From contig NZ_CP033334.1 of the NCBI RefSeq assembly GCF_013170705.1, forward strand, positions 6,735,501 through 6,799,500: a stretch of DNA of 64,000 bases, read 5' to 3'. A program made the translations under genes and the position numbers. The notes below the pieces were generated by a model. That model did no database searches. It had not been told where the DNA came from and saw nothing but the letters and a program-made list of their open reading frames with translations. The first letter of the stretch is position 1; every line of letters starts with the position of its first letter. Shown here one piece after another: positions 45,572 through 53,078 of this stretch. The DNA comes from Mesorhizobium loti. Its GTDB lineage: Bacteria; Pseudomonadota; Alphaproteobacteria; Rhizobiales; Rhizobiaceae.

Positions 45572-45792
45572 GGCCGTCTCCCGATTGAGATGCCCAGACT
45601 CACGGGCACCGCCCAGAGATACGTGCTTGCCGGTAATCCATCAAGCCGGCGGGCTCTGTCCGCGGAATCCGATTGACCGCTGCTGGATGCTGCTGGATAT
45701 TGGCCGCCGAGTTAACCTGCATATCCACCTTACTTATCTGTTTTCTAACCAATTGCCGCTATTGCCATTACAAGAGCGGGAGCCAGGCTTTG

Positions 45793-46881
45793 GTGGGAAC
45801 GGGAAAAATCGGCGCGCGCCGCGCGGTCATGCTGTCGGTTGTCGTGCCATGCTATAACGAACGCGATGGCGTGGCCGAGCTTCACCGACGCGTCAGCGCC
45901 GCATGCCTTGAGCAAAACGCTTCCTACGAGATCGTGCTCGTCATCGACGGCGCGACCGACGGCACCCGCGAAGCCATTTTCGAACTGGCCGAAAAGGACG
46001 ACCATGTCGTCGCCATCGACCTTGCCCGCAATTACGGCCATCAGATCGCGCTTAGCGCCGGGCTGGAATTCTGTCGCGGCGAGCGCATTCTCATTCTCGA
46101 CGCCGACCTTCAGGATCCGCCCGAACTGCTCAGCGCGATGATGGCCAAGATGGATGAAGGCTTCGACGTCGTCTACGGCCAAAGGGTGAAGCGCGACGGC
46201 GAAAGCTGGTTCAAGCGGGCTTCGGCCTCGATGTTCTACCGATTGCTCGGCCGGATGGTCGATGTCGAGATCGCTTCGGACTCCGGAGACTTCCGGCTGA
46301 TGAGCCGCCGTGCGCTCGATCATCTGAACGCGATGCCCGAACGCTACAGGTTCATTCGCGGCATGGTGAGTTGGATCGGCCTGAACCAGGTCGCCTTTCC
46401 ATACGAGCGGCACCGGCGTTTTGCCGGCACCACCCACTACCCGCTGAAGAAGATGGTACTTCTTGCGGTCGACGCGATGACCAGCTTTTCGATCCTGCCT
46501 TTGCGGTTTGCCTCGCTGCTGGGAATGATGTTCGGCCTGCTCGGCATGGTCGTGCTTGGCTATACGCTGTTCGAATGGTCCAGGGGTAACGTGGTTCCCG
46601 GCTGGACGAGCCTTGCCGCGATCACGCTGATCATGGGCAGCGTCCAGCTTCTGGTGCTTGGCATCTTCGGCGAATATCTCGGCCGCATGTACATGGAGAC
46701 AAAGCGGCGGCCGCTGTACTTCGTCAATGAGGTCGTTTCGCGCGACCAGCCGACCAAGGATAGCGACCTGCCCGTCCATCGCCTGCAGGAGATGGCGAAA
46801 GGGTCGCGCCTGGCTGAGGCGAAGGTCGACAGGATGCAACCGAAACGGCGTGGGCGGCATGCGGTCGGCTCTTCCATCTGA
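45793..46881 (+). CDS. Family 2 glycosyltransferase, undecaprenyl-phosphate sugar transferase type (GtrB/DPM1-like)
   Basis: The GT-A domain has the nucleotide-sugar motifs LSVVVPCYNERDG, EIVLVIDGATDG and ILDADLQDPPELL, then GDFRLMSRRALDHLNAMPER. Two C-terminal membrane spans follow (MMFGLLGMVVLGYTLFE and LIMGSVQLLVLGIFGEYLGR). This layout is that of GtrB/ArnC proteins that charge undecaprenyl phosphate with a sugar. GTG 45793 or TTG 45790 has GGGAG at good spacing; ATG 45829 (MLSVVV) is the alternative start. It overlaps the next gene, gtrA-like, by 23 bases, as is usual for a GtrB/GtrA pair. Confidence 0.9.
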   Translation: MGTGKIGARRAVMLSVVVPCYNERDGVAELHRRVSAACLEQNASYEIVLVIDGATDGTREAIFELAEKDDHVVAIDLARNYGHQIALSAGLEFCRGERILILDADLQDPPELLSAMMAKMDEGFDVVYGQRVKRDGESWFKRASASMFYRLLGRMVDVEIASDSGDFRLMSRRALDHLNAMPERYRFIRGMVSWIGLNQVAFPYERHRRFAGTTHYPLKKMVLLAVDAMTSFSILPLRFASLLGMMFGLLGMVVLGYTLFEWSRGNVVPGWTSLAAITLIMGSVQLLVLGIFGEYLGRMYMETKRRPLYFVNEVVSRDQPTKDSDLPVHRLQEMAKGSRLAEAKVDRMQPKRRGRHAVGSSI

Positions 46882-47305
46882 TGTCTCGCGGGTGCTGCGC
46901 TTTGGCGCTGTCGGGCTTCTCAACACGGCGCTTGGATATACGCTGATCCTGGCCGGGCTGGCGCTGGGCCTTGGCGATATCGTTTCCAATGCGGCAGGTT
47001 ATACCGCCGGCCTCACCCTTGGTTTCTTTCTCAATCGCCGCTGGACGTTCGGACGTGCAGGCTGCCCCGGCGCGGTTGCCCGATACGCGATGACCTTCGT
47101 CGTTGCCTATGGCGCCAATCTGGGCATCGTCATTGCCGCCATGTCAGCCGGCTTCATCGAGAGCCCGTTCGTCCACCTGGCGGGAAACTGCCTATATTCG
47201 GTCATCTTCTATCTCGGCTCGGCCCGGTTCGTCTTCGCCGGCGGCGCGGATGATCCTGACGCCTTCGCCGCAACGAATACGAGATGGCCCGGAGCCGTGA
47301 CATGA
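46859..47305 (+). CDS. GtrA-family flippase-like membrane protein
   Basis: A 148-residue protein with four transmembrane segments: LRFGAVGLLNTALGYTLILA, DIVSNAAGYTAGLTLGFFLN with the conserved NRRWTFG, a third span (YAMTFVVAYGANLGIVIAAM) and a fourth (HLAGNCLYSVIFYLGSARF). GtrA proteins are thought to translocate the lipid-linked sugar made by GtrB. It overlaps the upstream glycosyltransferase. Its stop overlaps the start of an 18-codon frame that leads into the next gene. Confidence 0.9.
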   Translation: MRSALPSDVSRVLRFGAVGLLNTALGYTLILAGLALGLGDIVSNAAGYTAGLTLGFFLNRRWTFGRAGCPGAVARYAMTFVVAYGANLGIVIAAMSAGFIESPFVHLAGNCLYSVIFYLGSARFVFAGGADDPDAFAATNTRWPGAVT

Positions 47306-47393
47306 ACCAGGCCGCAGCAGTCGTGACGGCGACGCCGTCACCCGGAGCCGCAACATGAGCCAGGCCGCCGCAATCGCCATGGCAACGCCTTCG
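47288..47393 (+). repeat. Tandem 53-bp duplication creating an 18-codon mini-ORF
   Basis: Bases 47288-47340 and 47341-47393 are imperfect copies, both starting CCCGGAGCCG and carrying ATG-A(A/G)-CCAGGCCGC. The first copy encodes MNQAAAVVTATPSPGAAT, whose ATG (47302) overlaps the gtrA-like stop and whose TGA (47356-47358) overlaps the ATG (47355) of the next gene, whose own start is MSQAAAIAMATPSLGD. The start region of the downstream gene has thus been duplicated out of frame, leaving a relay of two ATGA junctions. Confidence 0.8.
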
Positions 47394-48845
47394 CTGGGCG
47401 ACGCGCAACGCATCAGGCTGATATTCTGCCTTCTGTGCGCCTGCATGGTTGCTTGTGTGCTTAGCGCCATTGCCAGCGCGATCCTGCAGGATCCCGACAA
47501 TTGGTGGCAGGTGAAAGTTGGCCTGGACTTCCTGGAACACCGGACGTTTCCGCTTGTGGACCCTTATTCCCATACGTTCGGCGGCCAGCCCTGGATCGCC
47601 AAGGAGTGGCTGGGGCAGGTCTTTCTGGCACTTGCCTACCGCGCGGGCGGCTGGAATGGCGTCGTCGCACTGATCATCGCCACCGTCGGTCTGACGGTCT
47701 TCCTGATGGGATGGTTCCTCAGCACATGGCTGAAGCCCATACTGGCGATAGGGCTTACCTTCGTGGTGGCTTTCCTGATCGCCCCGATCTATACGGCACG
47801 CCCCCACGTCTTCACCTTGCCGATCATCGTCGTCTGGACGGCAATGCTGTTTCGCGCCGCGCGGGAAGAGAGGGCTCCGCCCCTGTGGCTGCTCATACTC
47901 GTCGTCTTGTGGGCCAACCTGCACGCCACCTTCACCCTGAGCTTCGTCATCGCCGCCTTTGCCGGGCTTGGTCTGCTGACGCGCTCGGGCTTGTCGAAAC
48001 CCGTTCTCCTGGCGAAATGGGTGGCTTTCGGCCTACTCTGCCCAGTCGTGAGCCTGATGCACCCCTATGGCGTGAAAGCCATCCTGGCGACATTCACCGT
48101 GGCCTATGGCAACGAGGCGGTGCCACTCATCCTGGAGTGGCGGCCGTTCAATGCCCAGGAGCAGATCTTCGAGGAAGCGGTGATGCTGCTGGCGCTTTTC
48201 GGGCTTCTGGTGTCCAGGCTGCGGATCGGCTGGGCCAAGGCGTTGTTCGTCATCTTCACCTTGCATGTCTATCTCACCCATCTGCGATTTGTATATCTGC
48301 CCTTCCTGCTGATTCCCTTGGTGATCGCCGTCGAGGTCGCACAGCAATACCCTTCGCTCTCAACCACGACCTGGCTGATGGAAAAGCGTGACGGGCTGGA
48401 AAAATTCTTCGCCAGCCGGTTCTACGCGGTCTGCGGCGCCATGGCCGTCTTTCTGGTCGCGGCGGCCGCAATCCTCGGCAGTGCCTACCAGGTGACACCG
48501 AGCCCGAAGACATCCGCCAGTGGTGCCCTCGCATTCGCCGGGGATCACCACCTGTCGGGCAACGTGCTGAATTCCTATAATTTCGGCGGCACACTGATCT
48601 TTCATGGCATCAAGACTTACATCGACGGCAGGACGGACCAATTGTTCCTGAGCGGTTTCACGAAAACCGACGACGCAACGGGACGCAGCGACGGAAAACC
48701 GCTGCTCGAGGCCCAACTGAAGAAATACGCCATTGGCTGGGCGCTGCTTACAGCCGACGACACCCGCATCCCCTTCTTCGCGGAGTTGGGGTGGAAGCGG
48801 GCATATGCGGACGATTATGCGGTGATCTACCTGCCCGGCACCTGA
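47355..48845 (+). CDS. Polytopic membrane protein, GT-C glycosyltransferase-like
   Basis: A 496-residue protein with about ten hydrophobic spans (for example LIFCLLCACMVACVLSAIAS and LAIGLTFVVAFLIAPI) and a soluble C-terminal domain of about 110 residues. The first periplasmic loop carries DPDNWWQVKVGLDFLEHRTF and DPYSHTFGGQPWIAKEWLGQ, with acidic residues as in the catalytic loop of GT-C enzymes. The C-terminal part FAGDHHLSGNVLNSYNFGGT is also typical of this family. It would use the lipid-linked sugar made by the upstream pair. Translation is probably coupled through the mini-ORF. Confidence 0.7.
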   Translation: MSQAAAIAMATPSLGDAQRIRLIFCLLCACMVACVLSAIASAILQDPDNWWQVKVGLDFLEHRTFPLVDPYSHTFGGQPWIAKEWLGQVFLALAYRAGGWNGVVALIIATVGLTVFLMGWFLSTWLKPILAIGLTFVVAFLIAPIYTARPHVFTLPIIVVWTAMLFRAAREERAPPLWLLILVVLWANLHATFTLSFVIAAFAGLGLLTRSGLSKPVLLAKWVAFGLLCPVVSLMHPYGVKAILATFTVAYGNEAVPLILEWRPFNAQEQIFEEAVMLLALFGLLVSRLRIGWAKALFVIFTLHVYLTHLRFVYLPFLLIPLVIAVEVAQQYPSLSTTTWLMEKRDGLEKFFASRFYAVCGAMAVFLVAAAAILGSAYQVTPSPKTSASGALAFAGDHHLSGNVLNSYNFGGTLIFHGIKTYIDGRTDQLFLSGFTKTDDATGRSDGKPLLEAQLKKYAIGWALLTADDTRIPFFAELGWKRAYADDYAVIYLPGT

Positions 48846-49047
48846 TTTGCAGCGTCCCGAGGGGCCGGTGCAGCCGGCGCCCAAACCCCGGCATCCGGCT
48901 TGACATGGATATTGCAGTGCAGCAAACTTATGTTGCAGGGCACAGTCCATAAAACCATGGGCCACGTTTTCTTGTACGACGGGGACATCGCAGCATGAGG
49001 AGCATGTCAGGTTCCGCCGCACGAACCACGGCGTACGGACCGGCCGA

Positions 49048-50934
49048 ATGAACTACAGGCGCGATATCGATGGCCTGCGGGCCGTTGCGGTGCTTCCCGT
49101 CGTGCTCTTCCATTTCGGCGTCTCCGCCATTCCCGGCGGCTTCACCGGCGTCGACATCTTCTTCGTGATATCGGGCTATCTGATCAGCGGCAGCCTGCTC
49201 GACGATCTCGAGCGCGGCCAGTTCTCGATCGGCCGCTTCTACTGGCGCCGCGCACGACGCATCCTGCCGGCACTGACCTTCGTCATCGTGCTCGCAAGCA
49301 TTGCCGCCTGGTTCATCCTTCTGCCGTCCGACCTTCACGAGTACAGCCTCAGTGTGATCGCGGCCTCGACCTTCTGGTCGAACATCTATTTCTGGAAGAC
49401 GACCAACTATTTCTCCATTGACGCGGAACTGCGGCCCCTGCTGCACACATGGTCGCTTTCGGTCGAGGAGCAGTATTATATCTTCGCGCCGGTCCTTGTG
49501 TATCTGATCTACCGATACGCCGCGAAGCGCTGGCTGACGATATTGCTGCCGATTGCCATCGGCAGTTTCGCCCTGGCGGTGATGGCAACCACGCTGGCGC
49601 CGACCGCCGGCTTCTACTTGCTGCCGACGCGTATCTGGGAACTGGCGCTGGGCGCCATGCTGATGCTGAGAAAGCCGCCGGCACTTGCCAGCCGCCCGGT
49701 GACGGAACTGATCGGCCTCGCCGGTTTTGGCCTGCTCACATTCGGCTTCCTGACGATTTCGGAGAGCGACCCGTTTCCGGGCTACAACGCCCTGTATCCC
49801 TGTATCGGGACGGCGCTGCTGATCTATGCGGGCCAGATGCACCCGGACAGACCCGTCCCTGTCGCCACCCGCGTGCTTCAGCTCGCTCCGCTGGTCTGGG
49901 TCGGCCTCATCTCCTATTCGCTCTATCTCGTTCACTGGCCGATCAATTCGTTCGTCCACTATCTCTCGCTGAAAGCCATCGGCGTGCCGACGATCCTCGC
50001 AATGATCGTGGCGAGCGTCGCCCTGGCGACGTTCTCCTGGAAATATGTCGAGCAGCCGTTCCGCCGGAAAAGCACCTTCACGGCGCCGCTGCCCATCTTC
50101 GCCTTTTCGGCGACAGCGATCGCCCTTTTGTGCGTCGGCGGCTTGGCCGGTGCGCTCGGCAAGGGGTTTCCGCAACGGTTCCCGGACTTCTCGACGGAGC
50201 GGGTGCTGGTGGGTGACTGGCGCAATGGCGTCTGCTTCAACGAGGGCGCGAGCCGGATCGAGAACTGGAACCTAGCCGACTGCACCCGAACGCATGGCTT
50301 TCCAGTCAATGTGCTGTTGTGGGGCGATTCCTTCGCCGCTCACTACGTATCGGGGCTGGAGGCCAACGCGCAGAAAATCCAGGCCAATGTCATCCAGTAC
50401 ACCTATGCCGGCTGCCCGCCAAACCTGAGCTACTTCTCCTATGCCCGGCCGGCCTGCACGCGCTTCAACGAACGGGCACTGTCGATCATCCGCGATGCCA
50501 ACATCCAGGCCGTGATCCTGAGTGGACGATGGACCGACTACCAGGCCAGGGGCTTCGACGGCCTGCAGAAGACCATCGACCGGCTCAACGGGATGGGCGT
50601 CAAGGTCTATGTCATCGGGCAATCTCCGGAGTTCATCGCCGACGTGCAGAAAATCGCCTTCTTCGCCCGGCGAGAGCACCTGGCGAACACATCCTGGCCG
50701 ATGGCCATGAATCCGGACATCAACAAGCAGGTGCTGCCTTTCGTCAAAGGGGCAACTTTCATCGACCCGCTGGCCTATCTGTGCGACGCGGCCGGCTGCT
50801 CCTACGCAGACGCCGGCACCAGGCAATTTCTCTACTTCGACTACGGTCATTTCTCTTCGGCAGGCGCGATACTCGCCATCTCGAAATACTGGCCGAGCTT
50901 TGCCGCCGGCGACAAGGTCGCGAAGGCAAAATAA
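49048..50934 (+). CDS. OafA/YrhL-type acyltransferase with C-terminal SGNH domain
   Basis: A 628-residue membrane O-acyltransferase. Residues about 1-370 form the ten-span acyltransferase-3 domain: YRRDIDGLRAVAVLPVVLFH (catalytic His), VDIFFVISGYLISG, RRARRILPAL, and HTWSLSVEEQYYIF. Residues about 400-628 form the SGNH hydrolase-like domain, with GDS in LLWGDSFAAHY and the Asp/His pair in FDYGHFSSAGA. It O-acetylates sugars of LPS or exopolysaccharide in the periplasm. It follows the GT-C-like gene by 202 bases and likely modifies the same glycan. Confidence 0.93.
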   Translation: MNYRRDIDGLRAVAVLPVVLFHFGVSAIPGGFTGVDIFFVISGYLISGSLLDDLERGQFSIGRFYWRRARRILPALTFVIVLASIAAWFILLPSDLHEYSLSVIAASTFWSNIYFWKTTNYFSIDAELRPLLHTWSLSVEEQYYIFAPVLVYLIYRYAAKRWLTILLPIAIGSFALAVMATTLAPTAGFYLLPTRIWELALGAMLMLRKPPALASRPVTELIGLAGFGLLTFGFLTISESDPFPGYNALYPCIGTALLIYAGQMHPDRPVPVATRVLQLAPLVWVGLISYSLYLVHWPINSFVHYLSLKAIGVPTILAMIVASVALATFSWKYVEQPFRRKSTFTAPLPIFAFSATAIALLCVGGLAGALGKGFPQRFPDFSTERVLVGDWRNGVCFNEGASRIENWNLADCTRTHGFPVNVLLWGDSFAAHYVSGLEANAQKIQANVIQYTYAGCPPNLSYFSYARPACTRFNERALSIIRDANIQAVILSGRWTDYQARGFDGLQKTIDRLNGMGVKVYVIGQSPEFIADVQKIAFFARREHLANTSWPMAMNPDINKQVLPFVKGATFIDPLAYLCDAAGCSYADAGTRQFLYFDYGHFSSAGAILAISKYWPSFAAGDKVAKAK

Positions 50935-51030
50935 AAACCCAGGCCCGCGCCGAGGGAACTTCTGGAGAGTGCGTTTCGAGAGCCGCTTTGCGATTGCCCG
51001 AAGGCCGAACCTCATGGTAACGAGGGCACG

Positions 51031-51104
51031 CGCGGGTATGATGTAATGGTAGCCTGTCAGCTTCCCAAGCTGAACGCGCGGGTTCGATTCCCGCTACCCG
51101 CTCC
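51031..51104 (+). tRNA. tRNA-Gly (anticodon CCC)
   Basis: A complete cloverleaf. The acceptor stem GCGGGTA pairs with TACCCGC, and the anticodon arm is TCAGC-TTCCCAA-GCTGA with anticodon CCC. The T arm is GCGGG-TTCGATT-CCCGC, and CCA is encoded at 51102-51104. It reads GGG glycine codons. It borders the accessory-looking block 51.1-60.7 kb and could be an integration site, though I saw no repeat of its 3' end in the window. Confidence 0.95.
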
Positions 51105-51189
51105 AAGCTTTCGGCGCACCATCCAGACAACAGGCGGATAAGGCGACACTTTTTAGAGCCGCCGCCCAATCAAACAAAGGACGACACCT

Positions 51190-51423
51190 GTGAGCGAACC
51201 GACCGTGGCCGAGGCGACTGAAACTATCTATGCGTCGCTGCGGGCGGACAATGCCGACATCGACGCACATATCGCGACGCTTAAGGCAGCCCTGACACGA
51301 GAGGGTATAAAAGAGGCTGTGTTCGATCCGACCAAGTTGGCGCAGAACAACCGCTCGGGCCGCAAACTGATGCAGGCTTATTTTCGGCAGCGCGGGGTGA
51401 GCGTGAGGTTTTCGGACCAGTAG
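51190..51423 (+). CDS. Small hypothetical protein
   Basis: A GTG start with AAGGA 8 bases upstream gives 77 residues, mainly helical and charged (SEPTVAEATETIYASLRADN, then IDAHIATLKAALTREGIKEA). The C-terminal part, FDPTKLAQNNRSGRKLMQAY FRQRG, is basic. It looks like a small conserved soluble protein, but I recognise no family. It follows tRNA-Gly by 85 bases. Confidence 0.65.
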   Translation: MSEPTVAEATETIYASLRADNADIDAHIATLKAALTREGIKEAVFDPTKLAQNNRSGRKLMQAYFRQRGVSVRFSDQ

Positions 51424-51501
51424 GCCGCGCGGACGATCTCAAACGCGCCTTGGGGTGCTCGGCCCGGTCCGGCGGTTCGGTACGGGATTGGTCAGGCCCA
51501 T

Positions 51502-52263
51502 CTAAGCCTGGCCGATGCGCATCTGCTTCTTGAGCAGGAATCGGGCAAGGTTGTTGATATTTCGCGGCGCCACCTTCTTGGGGAGATGGGCCAGCAGGCC
51601 CTTGGACTTGGCGTCGCTCTGGAACCGCTCGGCCCACTCTTCAGTGCAGCTGTCCCGCTGCAACCGCAGATTTGTCCTGAACTCGCAGTTCGGCACTTCA
51701 ATCGACAACTGCCGGGCCACCGACGCGACGTAGGGACGAGGGTCGTCCAGCAGATCTTCATAAAACAAATGGTCGTAAGGCAGGTCGGCCATGCGCAGAT
51801 AAGCCTCCCAGAAAGCATAGCTCTGCCCGATCATGAAATAGGCCTGGCAGATTCCGGCGAAGTCGTATTGCGGAACCCGATCCGCGCCGCCCATCGTGCT
51901 TCTCCAGCGACCCGACGCCTTCGCCCGGCAATAGGAGATCGCTTGGCGAAGGCGGTCCCGCCGCTCCAGAAAGACCACACCCATGGCATGGCGCCGGATG
52001 CATTCGGCAAGGAAGTCGGCTTCATATTTCGCTTGCGACCAGTGAAGGTGGCGTGGAAACAGCTTGACGGCAAACCGGCCATTTTCGGTCCCGCCACGAT
52101 CAATGACGGCGGACAGGAGTTCGTCGAAGGATTTCGGCCTGACGCCCAACGTGTCCGAATCGAGCCATTCGGCTGACCGGCCCAATATTCCCGTGCTGTT
52201 TGCCAGACTGCCGAGCCATTCGGAGCCGCTGCGGGCTTCGGTCACTATCGCCACGCCCTTCAT
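51502..52263 (-). CDS. Stf0-like sulfotransferase
   Basis: From the ATG at 52263 the product has 253 residues. It begins MKGVAIVTEARSGSEWLGSL, where the Arg-Ser-Gly-Ser segment is the 5'-phosphosulfate-binding loop of PAPS-dependent sulfotransferases. Also typical are FAVKLFPRHLHW, VVFLERRDRLRQAISYCRA (3'-phosphate site Arg), and YEDLLDDPRPYVASVARQL. It would transfer sulfate from PAPS to a carbohydrate or glycolipid. The frame is open to 52395, but the shorter start fits the family. A perfect tandem 20-mer lies about 140 bases upstream. Confidence 0.8.
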   Translation of the reverse strand: MKGVAIVTEARSGSEWLGSLANSTGILGRSAEWLDSDTLGVRPKSFDELLSAVIDRGGTENGRFAVKLFPRHLHWSQAKYEADFLAECIRRHAMGVVFLERRDRLRQAISYCRAKASGRWRSTMGGADRVPQYDFAGICQAYFMIGQSYAFWEAYLRMADLPYDHLFYEDLLDDPRPYVASVARQLSIEVPNCEFRTNLRLQRDSCTEEWAERFQSDAKSKGLLAHLPKKVAPRNINNLARFLLKKQMRIGQA

Positions 52264-52401
52264 GCGTGCGGATTGCCTCTGGCCTGTGGACCTGTAATCA
52301 AAATTGCGGAATGCGATTCTCTTCGGTAGCCGTCTGGCATGGTCACAATTCCCGATAAACAGCGCCCTAACGGGTAACGGCTGATTTGGTTCCACCGATT
52401 C

Positions 52402-52443
52402 TTAGATTAAGCTAAAATACGCGTTAGATTAAGCTAAAATACG
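52402..52443. promoter_or_regulatory. Tandem 20-bp direct repeat upstream of the sulfotransferase
   Basis: Two identical 20-mers (52402-52421 and 52424-52443) lie 22 bases apart, about two helical turns. Each contains the dyad TTAG-ATTAAG-CTAA followed by AATACG. Such in-phase copies are typical of cooperative operator sites. The AT-rich core contrasts with its surroundings. The regulator is unknown. Confidence 0.6.
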
Positions 52444-52582
52444 TGACTGGATCCGTAACGATCGGCTGATCGGTACCTGGGTACCGATTTGCAAACGCAT
52501 ACATTGGCCCTGCACGGTTGTGCATCCCGACGACACCGGCCACGCTGTTGGTGGCCGGCTTGCGTCAGCGAGAATCCAATTG

Positions 52583-52903
52583 CTACCAGAGCCATACCCG
52601 CTCGCGCCAGCAACGGACGTGGCGACGACCATGGCGCCAGTAACTGCGGCACACCCGTCTCCAGCCGCGGCGCCTGCCGCCATGCCGGCGACGATAGCGG
52701 TAATGCCCGCGACGATGGGAAACCTGTTCCAGTTCGACCTCTTCACCGCCTTCGAAGACAGCCGGATCCGGCTTATCCAGCTTGTCGAGAATTCCGTTGC
52801 CTTGGGGAATACCGGCAACAGCCCGGCCGGGCCCGGCTACGCTCGCAACCGCCACCGCGCCGACGACGCCCAGCATTCCAGTGAGAAACAACCGACGTTC
52901 CAT
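52583..52903 (-). CDS. Small exported Arg/His/Trp-rich protein
   Basis: The ATG at 52903 has GGAGG 6 bases upstream and gives 106 residues. The signal peptide is MERRLFLTGMLGVVGAVAVA with cleavage near AVA-GI. The mature part has a short acidic segment (DKLDKPDPAVFEGGEEVELE) and then a strongly basic, aromatic tail rich in Arg, His, Tyr and Trp (HRRGHYRYRRRHGGRRRGWR). Such tails may bind anionic polymers or metal. The start with paired Arg could suggest Tat-like export, but the motif is incomplete. No family is assigned. Confidence 0.6.
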   Translation of the reverse strand: MERRLFLTGMLGVVGAVAVASVAGPGRAVAGIPQGNGILDKLDKPDPAVFEGGEEVELEQVSHRRGHYRYRRRHGGRRRGWRRVCRSYWRHGRRHVRCWRERVWLW

Positions 52904-53020
52904 CAAAAACCTCCAGAGTTGTGACTATCGGCACCTCGTTCCCTCGCCCAAAACAGGCTCCAGCGACATGTCGATTGGATCGAACGCGCGACTGCGCTTC
53001 TTGTTCCATCACCCCCTTCG

Positions 53021-53067
53021 CGCAGGATGAATCGTGCAGCATCTTGGCGGCCGGCGGCAGAACGCGA
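53021..53067. repeat. Left copy of the ~47-bp direct repeat (gguR 3'-end remnant)
   Basis: This block (CGCAGGATGA... GCAGCATCTTGGCGGCCGGC ...) matches 60709-60755, the last codons of gguR, in the same orientation. One base is deleted and two are changed. The copy ends 12 bases before the autotransporter stop codon. Together the copies bracket 7.6 kb holding the autotransporter and its two-component genes. Confidence 0.85.
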
Positions 53068-53078
53068 CGCCGGCGCCC

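Noticed and set aside
48900..48930. TTGACA promoter-like motif before the acyltransferase gene
   Set aside because: The -35 box is perfect but no acceptable -10 box occurs at 16-18 bases.
51031..51104. tRNA-Gly 3' end as an attachment site with a second copy
   Set aside because: I found no second copy of the T-arm/acceptor sequence in the window; the repeat flanking the accessory segment derives from gguR instead.
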